From assembly GCF_958979055.1 (NCBI RefSeq), contig NC_084891.1, positions 4,096,501-4,160,500 of the forward strand: DNA of 64,000 nt, given 5' to 3'. Below, one piece after another: positions 1 to 11,065 of this stretch. The DNA is from Alnus glutinosa. Taxonomy: Eukaryota > Streptophyta > Magnoliopsida > Fagales > Betulaceae. The notes below the pieces were generated by a model. It was not told the DNA's origin. It saw nothing but the letters and a program-made list of their open reading frames with translations, and did no database searches. The translations under genes and the position numbers were made by a program. Every line of letters begins with the position of its first letter. The stretch's first letter is position 1.

Positions 1-862
1 CAATATAGATCAATGATACAATTTTCCCTAAGTGTGTTATAGAGGAAACTTCACTTACACCCATGACATTTCATCACCTTTGCAATCACACCATTAGGCT
101 TTAAAAAATGTCAAATTAGTGTATCCATCTTTCAATTTTTTTTTTTTTAATTTCACCACTTCTTTAGAATTTTCGGTTAAATAACTTAAACTCTATCAAA
201 ATTTCAAAAATATCATTTTTTTTTTTAATATATATATAATTTCAAAGACTCAAGCATGGTTATTTTTGTAAATTCGGTTAAATCCTGATCCACCCTAAAT
301 CCTTGTAATTTTTGTCTTTCTTTCTTTTTTCCTGCAGAAAAAAAAAATGGTAATTTAAGAATTTTGTCACCCATCTATTAAAATTTAACAGAAAATTCTA
401 ACGAAATGGTGAAATTGAAAAAGAATTTAAAGATAAATATACTAAATTAGCATTTTTAATATTTATAAATATAATTATAAAAGTGATGAAAAATCAAAAG
501 TGGTGTGCGCAATTTTTTTACATTATATTATATTTAAATTGTTTGAAAATCTCAGTCCATAAAAAATTTTGTAAAGATCAAAGTAGTTGGTGGATCTAGA
601 TCTGTGCATTGATACTTGTGTATTGGGATTGGTTGGTTAATTAATTAAGTAATACAAATATGGTGGGACGTTGTAATATATGTATGATTGGGATGAACAA
701 ACAAAATGCGGTGCAAATTGCAAAATATGAGGCGTAATGACATAATGATTACGCCAACAAACTCTGTCATTACTGGAGGGAGATAGCAGCTGTAAAGCAC
801 TCCACTTAGAAAGTATAGAATAATCAATTTGTAAATTAATTTCGTCTAATCCCAAAACGTGA
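1..862 (+). repeat. Left arm of a large inverted repeat (continues off the window)
   Basis: The reverse complement of 7795-8614 aligns with this segment from its first base to about 862. Shared blocks include TTGTGTATTGGGATTGGTTG (619-638) and ATATGAGGCGTAATGA (724-739). The outer half (about 20-517) is a palindromic MITE-like unit with ends resembling GATGAAAGATCA and TGATCTTTCATC. The inner half (530-862) is unrelated single-copy-looking DNA. Similarity is still present at position 1, so the arm runs beyond the window. Small indels put the arms at roughly 80% identity by eye. No host gene seen here. Confidence 0.8.
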
Positions 863-1648
863 AACTCTGAACAAATCATGTAATAAACTGTTCAGATTAT
901 CACCATTCTCTCTCTTTCCCACGTCTTATTGTTTTCAATGCTGAAATATCTCTACTGTTTAAAGATCTGAGTAATTTTTTTTTTTATTAAATATCACGAG
1001 TATAAGACTCTAAAATTACAAAGCATAAAATTTTATAAAATCATAGTCACATGTTATGAGGTTACAAAGTTATAAATATAAACAAAACTTTTACAATAAA
1101 GTACTATCTATGACTTTCATTTTCTGCTAACCCATGTACAAAAATAGTTAAAGAGCATATATGCTCCAAGTAAATTAGATCTAAGACAAAGATAGCTAAA
1201 TATCATATATATATATATGTCGTGAGCGATAACCCCTCACACCAAACTATTCAGGCCGAGTGGGATAACCCATCGTACCTAACTAACATTTATCTCATAG
1301 ATCGTCCAAGAGAGCAGATCTATGGAGAAGAAAACTCTTATTTAAAAATAAAAACACAACCAACAAACAGCAATAGCGGCCATGAAGTAGTTGAACGGCA
1401 CAATATGGAGGTAGATGGATAAATGCATAGCGGAGATGCCAAAATTACTGATAATCTGGTTGAAGAAAACCTGCAAACAAAAGAAAAAACTAAAATGGGA
1501 GGGGGAGTGCTGGAGCTGGGAGTAGAAAGGGAAAAGGGAGAGAAGGAGAGAGTAGATCTGCTCCCTCCTCCTCTCAAATCTATTTTTTGAGAATTTTTTC
1601 TCTAAGGCCGGTTGAGAGAGAGAATGACTCAAAATTAAATATCTCTAC
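863..1648. other. Gene-free stretch bounded by a 16-bp direct repeat
   Basis: No supported gene. AAATATCTCTACTGTT occurs at 943-958 and again at 1638-1653, so 959-1637 may be an inserted segment with a target duplication. The insert has an oligo-T run near its left end (about 976-985) and a purine-rich stretch at 1495-1560, which would fit a short retroposed sequence in reverse orientation. The second repeat copy overlaps the first four bases of the copia LTR, which weakens the inference. Confidence 0.35.
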
Positions 1649-1959
1649 TGTTAGGAAGGGATGGAAGTAGAAAATAAGTTTGTTATATGAATCATTAGTA
1701 ATTCGAGCACTATGTTGGAATAATACGATACTTGCCATATTTGTGGTAGAATATTTTCGAAATATCATTAGCATATCACGAAGATATTCTCTCATCAAAT
1801 TACGATATTATTTGATATTATTGTATAAATATGTAATTACGATATTTTCCTTATTTCTTTAGCCTCATTCAACTATAAATAAGTCACTTCATTGTACGAA
1901 GAAGACATATCAAAAATACAAGTTTATTTCACAATTATATTCTGTTTTCTTTTTCTTCA
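1649..1959 (+). repeat. 5' LTR of copia element 1
   Basis: The segment starts TGTTAGGAAGGG and ends TTTTTCTTCA, giving the TG...CA termini of an LTR, and is followed at once by a tRNA-type primer-binding site. Length is 311 bp. A TATA-like CTATAAATAAG at about 1873-1883 is a likely core promoter. No second copy of this LTR was seen, so its age cannot be estimated from LTR divergence. Confidence 0.85.
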
Positions 1960-1971
1960 TGGTATCAAAGC
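1960..1971 (+). other. Primer-binding site of copia element 1
   Basis: TGGTATCAAAGC lies directly after the LTR. It differs at one base from TGGTATCAGAGC, the usual plant copia site complementary to the 3' end of initiator methionine tRNA. This fixes the LTR boundary and the plus-strand orientation. Confidence 0.85.
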
Positions 1972-2577
1972 TACAGACTTGTGGCCTGTAGATTTTTATT
2001 TTTTTTTCCAATGTCCTTCCGACGAATTTCCGGCGATTTTCCGGCGCTCTTTCTTGTGACGGTAGCCGCTATTTGGAGTTCTTTTCAACCTTTTTGCAGT
2101 CCAATCTGGAACAATAAGTCCATAAACAAATTCGCAAGGTACGGGACTTCCCTCCCGTGAAAGAAACTCCGTCGTTCCCTACCTCACGCGCCACTACCTC
2201 TCTTTGCCTTCTCTAACTTCGCACTGTTCCCGTCACTACTACAGCTAAGTTCCACCACAGTTGGAAAGCCCATTGAGAGAGTAGTTCAACGCCGCCGAAA
2301 TCGAAGCCATCGGACTCCGCACGCGCCCCCACGCTCCACTTGAAGTTTCTAGTGCATCGCTCACGCGCCGACCTGCAGTTGCACGCACCATCGATCTCAC
2401 ACTCTGCCACATGTCTCATTCCCCACGCAACACGTCAGCCCTAGTTGCCAGATCAGCCACGTCAATCGTTGACCGTTGACTTTGACTGGCGTTGACTTTT
2501 TGGATTCAAGTGTTTTCTACTCAATTTTTCGTCTTGATTTCATTTTTGCAATATGGTTCTGCATTTGAAGCTTCAAT

Positions 2578-5500
2578 ATGTCTCAATATGCATCGACTCT
2601 TGATTCGATTGCCCGTCCTATTGATGTGATATTGAATGGATCCAATTATAGCATGTGGGCTCAGAATATGGAGGTTTTCTTGAAAGGACGCCGATTATGG
2701 CATTATGTGACTAGAGCAGTTCCTAAACCAGTGCAGAAGGACAATGAGAAAGAAGAATTTTCATCTCGTATGGAAGAATGAGACAGTATTCACTACAAGA
2801 TTCTGTCTTGGTTCATCAACAATTTCATTCCGTCCATCAATAGTCTTCTTCCAATACTTGGGAATGCTACAATTGCTTGGGATTTTCTGGCCAAAAGATA
2901 CAACTACACATATGATGCTTCCTTGGAGTTTCAACTGAAAGCTAAACTTTATCAGATGCTTCAAGAACCAGGTCAATCTATTTCTGATTTTTATTCTCCG
3001 ACTAACCATCTTTGGGAACAATTATCTGCAACAAATCCAAAGTTGGAATGTTCTAATGACATTCAAACGTTTGCTACTTGGCTTGATCGACGGAAGTTTA
3101 TGCACTTTATGATGGCTCTTTGGGATGATTTTGAATCTACTCGAGCCTCTCTTCTTCATTGTCAACCACTTTCGACTTTAGACACTGTAGTTTCTTAACT
3201 CATCTCTGAAGAAACTCGTTGTTCCACTATGAAGATGCAATCATCTGATATGGTCCTTGCCACTACTTCTCGTGGTACTTCACAGTCTTCTACTAAGCAT
3301 TCATCATCCCAATCCACCTCAAAGACTGGTTTTTGCAAGTGGTGTAAACGCAAAGGTCATACCATCAATGAATGTCGCAAGTTCCAGTATTATAAGCAGC
3401 AACAAGCTTCCAAAAAGACAGCTGCAGTCGCTTCCTTTGCACCAGAGACTCCATCTCAGTCCACTTCTCTCACTGCAGCTGATGTGAAGGACTTAATTCA
3501 CCAGGTTTTGTCCCAATCTTCCACTGCCTTGTTCGTCACCCCAGGTAAATCTCAGTGGTTTGTAAACTCTGTCTACTGTAATCATATGACATTTGATTCC
3601 ACCATCTTCTCTCATAAAACTGTTATTTCTCCCAATCCTGCCATATACACGGCCGATGGTTCCCATATGCCTGTTATTCACATAGGGTCTATTTCTACCT
3701 CTAATTTATCTGTTAGTGATACTTACATTGTGCCTAAGTTATCCTTAAACCTTCTTTCTGTTGGACAACTTTGTGAGTTAGGTATTGAACTGAAATTCTC
3801 TAACAAGGGTGTTGATGTCCAGGATTCACAAACAGGTCAGTTGCTTGGGACAGGCCGTAAAGTTAGATGTCTTTTCAGGCTATAATCTCTGTAGATTCCT
3901 TCTTCAACAACAATTTCCATAGCTGCTATCATAGTTACCTCTAGTTTGTGGCACTCTCGATTGGGTCATGCCTCACTTCCACGTGTTCAGCTCTTGGCCT
4001 CTCAGGGTCATTTAGGTTCAGTTAATTTTTAGTCTTTTGATTGTGTTTCATGTCGTTTTGGAAAACAGACACATTTGTCCTTTAATAAAAGTGAATCATT
4101 TTCCTCTGCACCTTATGACTTAGTCCATTATGATATTTGGGGTCCCGCCCCGATTCCAACTTAGGGGGGATCTCGTTATTTTGTTCTCTTTGTGGACGAT
4201 TACAATCGTTATACTTGGATTTATCTTCTACAACATTGGTCTGAACTCACAAATATTTACCAGAATTTCCACAAAATGGTGCAAACTCAATTTTCTTGTA
4301 CCATTAAAACTTTTCGTTCAGATAATGCAATGGAATACACGGACAAGTCGTTTCTTACCATCTTACAGCAAAATGGGACTGTCTCTCATCACTCTTGTCC
4401 CTACACCTCACAACAAAATGGTTAAGCAGAACGTAAACATCGTTACATTTTGGATACAGTAAGGGCACTTCTCATATCTGCTTCTCTTCCAGAACGCTTT
4501 TGGAATGAAGCTGCTCTTATTGCTGTCTACACCATCAATCGTGATCTCTCACCCACTATATACAATAAAACTCCGTTTGAGCTTCTCCATGGTAAGGTCC
4601 CTAACTATACATTACTTTGAGTTTTTTGTTGTGTTTGTTTTGTCACTCTTCCTGCACACGAACGCACCAAACTTGAACCACGATCCAGACTCTGTTGTCT
4701 TCTTGGTTATGGTCTCACTCAAAAGGCTTGTCGTTGCTATGATCCTATAGCCAAGCGTCTTCGTATTTCTCGTCATGTGGAGTTTTGGGAACATAAGATG
4801 TTTACGAGTATTTCTCCTTTTCCGTAGTCCTCTTTCAGTTATGCTCCTATTTTTATTGACCCATCTATTGCTTTAGTCCCTGACTCCTCTGCAAAGATGC
4901 TAAGCTCCTAAGACGCTCCTTCTTCAACTGTTCCTGAGTCACCTGACACGTCTGTTGATACTCATGTTCCATCAACTACATCCGAGCCCGTCTAGGTACT
5001 TGCACTCCGTCAATCCACTAAAGTAAGAGCCCCTCTTTCTCATCTTCAAGATTATCATTGTTATTATGCCCTTGCTACTTTTCACGAACCTCACAGTTAT
5101 CGTGAGGCTAGTATTGACCCTCTTTGGCAGAAAGCTATGTCTGATGAACTAGATGCTCTCACTAAAACTCATACTTGGGACCTGGTGGATTTGCCTTCTG
5201 GAAGTCTAAAGTTGGATGTAAGTGAGTTTACAAAATCAAGACTCGGTCAGATGGATAAGTGGAACGATACAAAGTTCGACTTGTTGCAAATGGCTTCTCT
5301 CAGGAGTATGAACTATGAGGAGACTTTTGCTCTTGTTGCTCGTCTTACCTCTGTTCAATCTTTACTTGCAGTAGCTACTGTGCGACATTGGCAACTGTTT
5401 CAGATGGATATCAAAAATGCATTATTGAATGGTGATCTTGCTGAGGAAGTTTATATGCATCCTCCTCACACAGTTTGCCGTCTTCGTTGTGCTCTCTATG

Positions 5501-5631
5501 GTCTCAAACAAACTCATCGAGCCTGGTTTGCTAAATTTAGTTGTGTTGTTGCTCAGCAGGGCTTTGTCCCTAGTGCCTATGACTCTGCACTTTTTCTTCG
5601 GACTACTGGTACCGGTATTAGGTTAAAATAA
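2578..5631 (+). pseudogene. Copia element 1 gag-pol pseudogene
   Basis: One frame (codon starts at 2578+3n) carries a gag with a CX2CX4HX4C zinc knuckle at about 3334-3375. It then carries a protease-like region whose usual Asp-Ser-Gly reads Asn-Ser-Val (about 3565), a GAG-pre-integrase LWHSRLGHASL block (about 3946), an integrase core (FVDDYNRYTW, about 4190; SDNAMEY, about 4318; QQNG, about 4411), and RT blocks (YEETFA about 5314; LFQMDIKNALLNGD about 5395; CALYGLKQ about 5489). In-frame stops lie at 2779, 3196, 3883, 3892, 4030, 4162, 4423, 4618, 4825, 4909 and 4993. Around 5205-5310 the RT frame shifts and is restored. The frame ends before the RT catalytic YVDD, so no functional polymerase remains. 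Confidence 0.88.
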
Positions 5632-5778
5632 TGGTTACGTATTTATTAAGTACCGCATGCATGATGCGCATATGTTAATGCTTTATGTATAATTATTATG
5701 TGAGAACACATTGGTCATATTTGATTATATATTGAGTTAATTCATTCAGCTCTGTTGTGTTATGTTCCTGAGTTTTTA

Positions 5779-5829
<51 letters not shown>

Positions 5830-6433
5830 CGCTGCCAAATCTAAACTTTGATTACGTTGTAATGTCATGTGGAAATAAAAAATTTTCATTTACGCTTTTT
5901 GTAAAAAGTGAGGTGTTAAACCACGGGGTCGGATCTAATTCCGATTTCCACCCATACGGGCCATACTTGGGCAGAATTCAAAATTATATTTTCATTACCA
6001 AGCTACACCCAGCCGGGTGCTGTTGGGTCGGCTCGGTAATAGCAAGTCCCGGCCCACATGACACATGACATGTCACACTACACACTTCTTTCTGTCTCTC
6101 TTTTATTTTAATTTCTTTAAAAAAAAAAAAAAAAAAAAAAAATCCTAGGTGAATGCAATAAAATAACTATTTTAACTTATTTGATGCTTTACTCAATTTT
6201 TTTTTTTTAATAGATGAGACAATCTTCATTGTAATTTAATTGCATGTTCATTCATTTAAATCATTTCTTGCGCACTACATGAATTGTGTTGATGCTAGAT
6301 GAGCGATTTAGTGTTAGGATAAGAGATTTGATTTTTATTTCATTATAAGATATTTTTATTTTGCATTTTCATATCAGTATTGTATGCATTAATTTGTATC
6401 ATAGAATAATTGACTTCCATGACTAAAGTATGG

Positions 6434-6469
<36 letters not shown>

Positions 6470-7396
6470 CATATTTACTTCTCCTATTTCAAATTAGTAT
6501 CAGATCTCTCACAATTACGATTCGAGAAAATTTTATATAATTATGAAAGAATGATAAAACTTATTCTAGGTCCATCAGCTTAACGCAACGAAAAACCTCT
6601 CACAATTATAGGAGATCTCTTGTAATTCAAACAAAAAATTATAAAGATCCCAATTGTTCTAAACATCAAACCCATAATGTGTTAAAACTGTCCGAACAAA
6701 GTAGTATGCTGCCCAAAATTTGTTCAAACAGATATATGAAAAAAATCGTACTATTGGTCTATGTAGTTGGTTTAGATTACAAATTCTTCTCTCTGGTATT
6801 AAAATTAATTCAGAGATCCTCATAGTTGGCTTAATTTACAAATCACTCCCGATATATTACGATTTAACATGAGACATAAACTGGTGGAGTAAGTTGGACA
6901 TGATTATCACAAGCCGTTATTTTATATGACATGAATAAAAATAAGAAGAGGGCCTACATTAATTTAGTATTAATCATGTAAAAGATGATCCGAATTTTGG
7001 TTTGAATAATTGATGTGATACATGTTAATATAACAAATCACATGACAAACAAGAAATTGGCATTTGGAGAAGATTGCTGGTAGTATTACGTGGTGCATTG
7101 ACAAAAGCCTCCACCATTAGAGGATATCATAGAGATTAGAGATTCTCTAAGACTAAAATATAATACCATGGGACATGCATTGATGTTCCATGTCTCTTGT
7201 TCACAACATTGCCAGTTTTTTTTTTTTTTTTTTTTTAAAAAAAAGAGAGATTAAATTTCAACATTTTAAATGGTTTTCGGGTGACTAAAATTATTAAATA
7301 TCCCAACTTTCCAGTTGTTTTTGTTTTTATTTGGGTGGCTTTTTAAATGTTAGTTTAATTCCATCCAAATTAACATTTGTTTGAATTTAATGAAAA
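5632..7396. other. Gene-free AT-rich intergenic DNA with microsatellites
   Basis: No gene supported. It holds a TG/TA microsatellite (about 5780-5828), a second AT dinucleotide run (about 6437-6466), poly-A at about 6119-6142, and poly-T at about 7217-7236. A fragment at 6735-6870 resembles the repeat family seen at 8590-8710 (alternating blocks on 'aaattacaaatc' and 'aattaatt.agagatc'). The GC-richer strip 5925-6065 has no coding potential I can defend. Confidence 0.6.
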
Positions 7397-7574
7397 GTAA
7401 TGATGGAAATTATATTTTTATTTCATAATTATCTCAATTATGACGTGATAGCTCTAACCAACTCTTGAATTTATTTTATTTTATTTTTTAACAATTACTG
7501 ATCCAATGGTTGGTTAGAACTAAAACATCAACATTGTGAGATAATTGTGAGATAAAAATATGATTTATAACATT
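7397..7574. repeat. Fold-back MITE
   Basis: The left end (about 7397-7435, reading taatgatggaaattatattt) is the imperfect reverse complement of the right end (about 7536-7574, ending tttataacatta). The arms are about 40 bp around a spacer. No coding capacity. The structure suits a small non-autonomous DNA transposon; the superfamily is not assigned because no clear target duplication was found. Confidence 0.6.
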
Positions 7575-7794
7575 ACTCTTAAATGAATTAACCGTTATAT
7601 TTTTTTTTTTTTACTATTATATATATTTTTTGCTATTCTTTTCTAAGACGTTTTCGTAATAAAAATAAAAAATAAAAAAGGGATGTCGGCTATTTTATGT
7701 GTCAATATTCCCCTTCAAATTATGAAAAGAAAAAAAAAATTAGCTACTAAAATGACAAGTGTCTCTTAACATGTGAGAATCACATATTTATCGG

Positions 7795-8614
7795 TTTCGG
7801 GTATTGGGAATAGACAAAATTAATTTACAATTTGAATATTCAATACTTATACTTTCTAAGTAATGACATAGCTGGTTGGTGTAATCATGACGTCATTACG
7901 CCTCATATTTTGGCATTTTGCACCACCTTTACCCGACTAATGATACATGATTACATATTACCACGTGCTACCATATTTTGTATTGCTTAATTAAACAACC
8001 AATCCCAATACACAACTATCAACCCACAGATCTAGATCCGCCAAGTGCTTTGATCATTACAAAATTTTACCAACTGAGATTTTCATCAAAACAATTTAAA
8101 TAATAGAAGGAAATTTGTAATTATCATATTTCATCTTTCATCATTTTTGAAATCATACTCATAAACTTTAAAAGTGTTAATTTAGTGTATTTATCTTTCA
8201 ATTTTTTTTTTCAATTTCATCACTCCGTTAGAATTTTTTCGTTAAATCCTAATAGATGAGTGTCAAAATTCCTAAAATACCCTCTCTCTTTTTTTAGAAA
8301 AAATAAATAAATAATAAAATCACAAAAATTTAGGCGTTGATTAGGATTTAGCAGAATTTACAAAAATACTCACGCCTGAATCTTTGAAATCTTATATATA
8401 TATAAACAAGGGTATTTTTGAAATTTTGATAGGATTTAATTGAAAATCCTAACAAAGTAGTGAAATTGAAAAAAAAAATTGAAAGAATGATACACTGATT
8501 TGACATTTTTTAAAGTTTAGTAGTATGATTGTAAAGGTGATGAAAAGTCAAGGGTAATAAGTGAAGTTTCATCTATAATATATTTAGAAAAAATTGCACC
8601 ATTGATCCATGTGG
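7795..8614 (-). repeat. Right arm of the large inverted repeat
   Basis: The reverse complement matches 1-862: the inner single-copy-like part (7795-8095) and the outer palindromic MITE unit (about 8096-8585) are both present in mirrored order. Because both arms hold the MITE at the same internal position, the MITE was already in place before the arms were duplicated, or both moved as one unit. No gene is present. Confidence 0.8.
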
Positions 8615-8689
8615 TTGGCCTAAATTACAAATCACTACCTCTGGTATCAAAATTAATTTAGAGATCTCTGTTGTTGGTTTAATTTACAA

Positions 8690-9130
8690 ATCGCTCCTTA
8701 AAGTCAAATTCCGTTAAAAATTTTGACAGATTCTGTTAGGTGTTACGTCAACGCCAATAAGATGGCGACACGTGACGATTATAATAAAAAAATATAAATC
8801 TATTAAAAAAAAATTAAAAAGAAAAATAGGGGTGGCTTTTGGTTCGGCATCCACCCCTTTGGTGTTGGCCTGCTGGTGGTGGCTCTTAAGGGTGGTTGCG
8901 CGCCACCCTCGGCCACCTCTAGGGGTGGCACACAGAAATCCCCATTGGCTGGCCTTTTCTATTTTCAATTTTTTTTAAAAAAAAAATAATAATAATTTTT
9001 TAAGATTTATTTATTTATATTTTTAATAGATTTATATTTTTTTTATTATGATTGTCGCGTGTCGCTATTTTATTAGCGTTGATGTGGCATCTAACAGAAT
9101 CTATTAAAATTTGTAACGGAATTTGACTCT
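8690..9130. repeat. Inverted-repeat element with GC-rich centre
   Basis: Bases about 8700-8805 (AAATTCCGTTAAAAATTTTG onward) are the reverse complement of about 9022-9126 (ending GTAACGGAATTTGAC). The arms are about 105 bp and enclose an AT-rich then GC-rich centre (8830-8960) with repeated GGTGGC and GCCACC strings. Apparent ORFs on both strands over this palindrome are not genes. A related shorter fragment lies near 31690-31750. Confidence 0.65.
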
Positions 9131-10294
9131 AACCTCTCGAGAGATCAACATCTTTATGGGATGAGTAATGCTAGAAGTTTTCCTTATATCTTTTTTGTGG
9201 CTTTTAAAATTACTATTTGATTTGTGATAGATTACTATTAAATTTTGATTTAATTGTGATTTTAAAAGTAATTTCATTTTAAGATACCTCACAGTTTACA
9301 AGATCCGACAACAATGCAATGCAGCATTATCACATCAGCTTTTTAAAAGATCTATTGGCGTGACTAGTGCCATGTCAATAATATATATATATATCACTTA
9401 TTTTAAAAGTTTAAATTGATACTAAAATTATAAATTTAATCATTTAATTAATATTATAACAGTTTTATTGGCCACTCCAATTGAAGCTCCGAGGCAATGC
9501 CAACACTCCCTAATTATTGCATGTTTTCTTAGGTAGAAGAGGCGTCCAAAGATAAAGCCATTATCCTTGAGGCTTCTATTTGTGTGTTTTTTCTTTTTCT
9601 TTCTTTTGTTCAGGCAGGAAGGCTCAAATCTAGGTGTCTAGCTTGGAGGAGTGGCGGATCGCGTCGTTTAACGGTGGTTTTTGGCCGGTTTTTCATACGT
9701 TTTTCTTCGACTTTTGGAGTCAGATCTACACATCTTCGTTGCTTTTTTCAAGACACGCGCCCCTCAGCTGCGTTCCCCGTCGTCGTCTGCTCTAGCCGCC
9801 GAAAGCATAGGCTAGGTCGATCGTCAGTGCACGCGCTAAAGAGCCTTTTGCTCTTTGGCGAGAGTGATGGCCACACTTCACACCTTTTCTGGCTGTGCAA
9901 GGTGGGGGATGGGGTTTACAGTGGTCGATCCACGGTTGGGTGGTGCCGATGACGGCGCGTGGAGGACACGCGCTGCCGTCTCCAGTAGATTCCGCCCCTA
10001 TCTCTTATGCCGACAGTTTTTTTTTTTTTGTTTTTTTTTGCTTTTGTGTTATGTATTCCTCTTGTTTCTCCTGTACAATATGCCTATGTATTGGTCAAAT
10101 TTTATTGGAATTGTAGTTGGCTAGATACTAGATCGGCCCTCTTTTATTTGAGAGAGTGTTAATGTAAGAGAAGCTCAAATGTAGTTCTGGTAAGGTTTGT
10201 TGTCTTTGCACAAGCAGCTGTTTTTTAAATCAGATCCTTCTAGCTTAGAGTGTGGGGGGATAATGTCCCTCTATTTCTCAAGATGCATGTCTAA
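9131..10294. other. Gene-free stretch with an unassigned GC-rich block
   Basis: The block 9580-10010 is clearly richer in G+C than its surroundings and has open frames of up to about 120 codons. These are low-complexity, match no family I recognise, and sit upstream of a T-rich tract (10016-10040). It may be a decayed 5' region of a retroposed sequence. I do not call a gene. Confidence 0.4.
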
Positions 10295-10561
10295 GGGTCC
10301 GTTTGGGTTTGCGATTTCAAAAAGTGCGATTTCAAAAAAATAATTTTTAAAAACGCAGTTAAGCGTTTGGCAAAATCACAGTTTAGTATTTAAAATCGCA
10401 AATTAGCCTTTAAAATTATGCGTTTTCAAAAAAACACTATCTTACATGTGATTTGAAAAAAACAAATTTTTTGCGTTTTCAAATCGCAATTTTTAAAAAC
10501 GCAATTCTCAAATGATTTATGTTTTGCGATTTGGTTTAAAATCGCAATCTCAAATGCACCC
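10295..10561. mobile_element. PIF/Harbinger (Tourist-like) MITE
   Basis: The element begins GGGTCCGTTTGGGTTTGCGA and ends TCGCAATCTCAAATGCACCC, which are imperfect inverted repeats. It is flanked on both sides by TAA (10292-10294 and 10562-10564), the 3-bp duplication typical of PIF/Harbinger. Length is 267 bp, no ORF, with repeated 'gcgattt' strings internally. A degenerate relative of one end appears near 19083. Confidence 0.8.
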
Positions 10562-10758
10562 TAAGAGCTTTTAGATTTTATAATAGCACAAGCTATTTGT
10601 TAGAAAAAAAGAAAAAAAGAAAAAAAAAAAACCACCTTGAGATATTACTCCTAATATAGAATTTGATAGTCTTAACCATAAGATCGGGTGGTCCCAACTA
10701 TCTCTTAGGTTGCTAGAGAGTGGTGCAATATATATATATAGAGAGAGAGAGAGAGCGC

Positions 10759-10933
10759 AATGATAGTCAGGAGCCAACTTGCCGGCCCCTCCCTGTCCCT
10801 TTTCATTAAAAAGGGCTTTTTTTAATGAAAAAGCAACTTCTGATGACATCAGAAGTTGCATTTTCATTAAAAAAATATTTTTTTATTAAAAAAAGTCTAC
10901 TAGGGCTGGCAAGTTGGCCCCCCGACTATCATT
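10759..10933. repeat. Fold-back MITE with central perfect palindrome
   Basis: The ends AATGATAGTCAGGAGCCAAC and the mirrored GTTGGCCCCCCGACTATCATT are inverted repeats of about 30 bp. Inside, 10833-10859 is a near-perfect 27-base palindrome (13-base arms around one centre base). The element is followed directly by a TA microsatellite (about 10937-10975). Confidence 0.7.
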
Positions 10934-10934
10934 T

Positions 10935-10975
<41 letters not shown>

Positions 10976-10978
<3 letters not shown>

Positions 10979-11032
10979 GACACGGCAGACCGTGAGTAGT
11001 GAAGAAAGAGGCTGCAACATTACTCCATCCTA

Positions 11033-11065
<33 letters not shown>

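Larger units (their letters stand above)
1649..5631 (+). mobile_element. Ty1/copia LTR retrotransposon 1, 3'-truncated
   Basis: The order is 5' LTR (1649-1959), primer-binding site, leader, gag, protease, integrase and the start of reverse transcriptase, in the copia order of integrase before RT. The element stops within RT just before the expected YVDD block; no polypurine tract or 3' LTR is visible. It is therefore a non-autonomous relic. It sits between the arms of the inverted repeat. The pol region keeps long stretches of one reading frame, so decay is mainly by point stops, with one local frame change in RT. Confidence 0.9.

Noticed and set aside
2213..2419. Minus-strand ORF in the copia leader
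   Set aside because: It lies in the untranslated leader between primer-binding site and gag, opposite to the element, with no known product.
8714..8978. ORFs on both strands, possible convergent genes
   Set aside because: They are mirror images over an inverted repeat and its GC-rich centre, so both are by-products of the palindrome.
9584..10124. Three overlapping ORFs in a GC-rich block as a possible gene
   Set aside because: Low-complexity Phe/Cys-rich products, overlapping frames, no splice structure and no recognisable domain.
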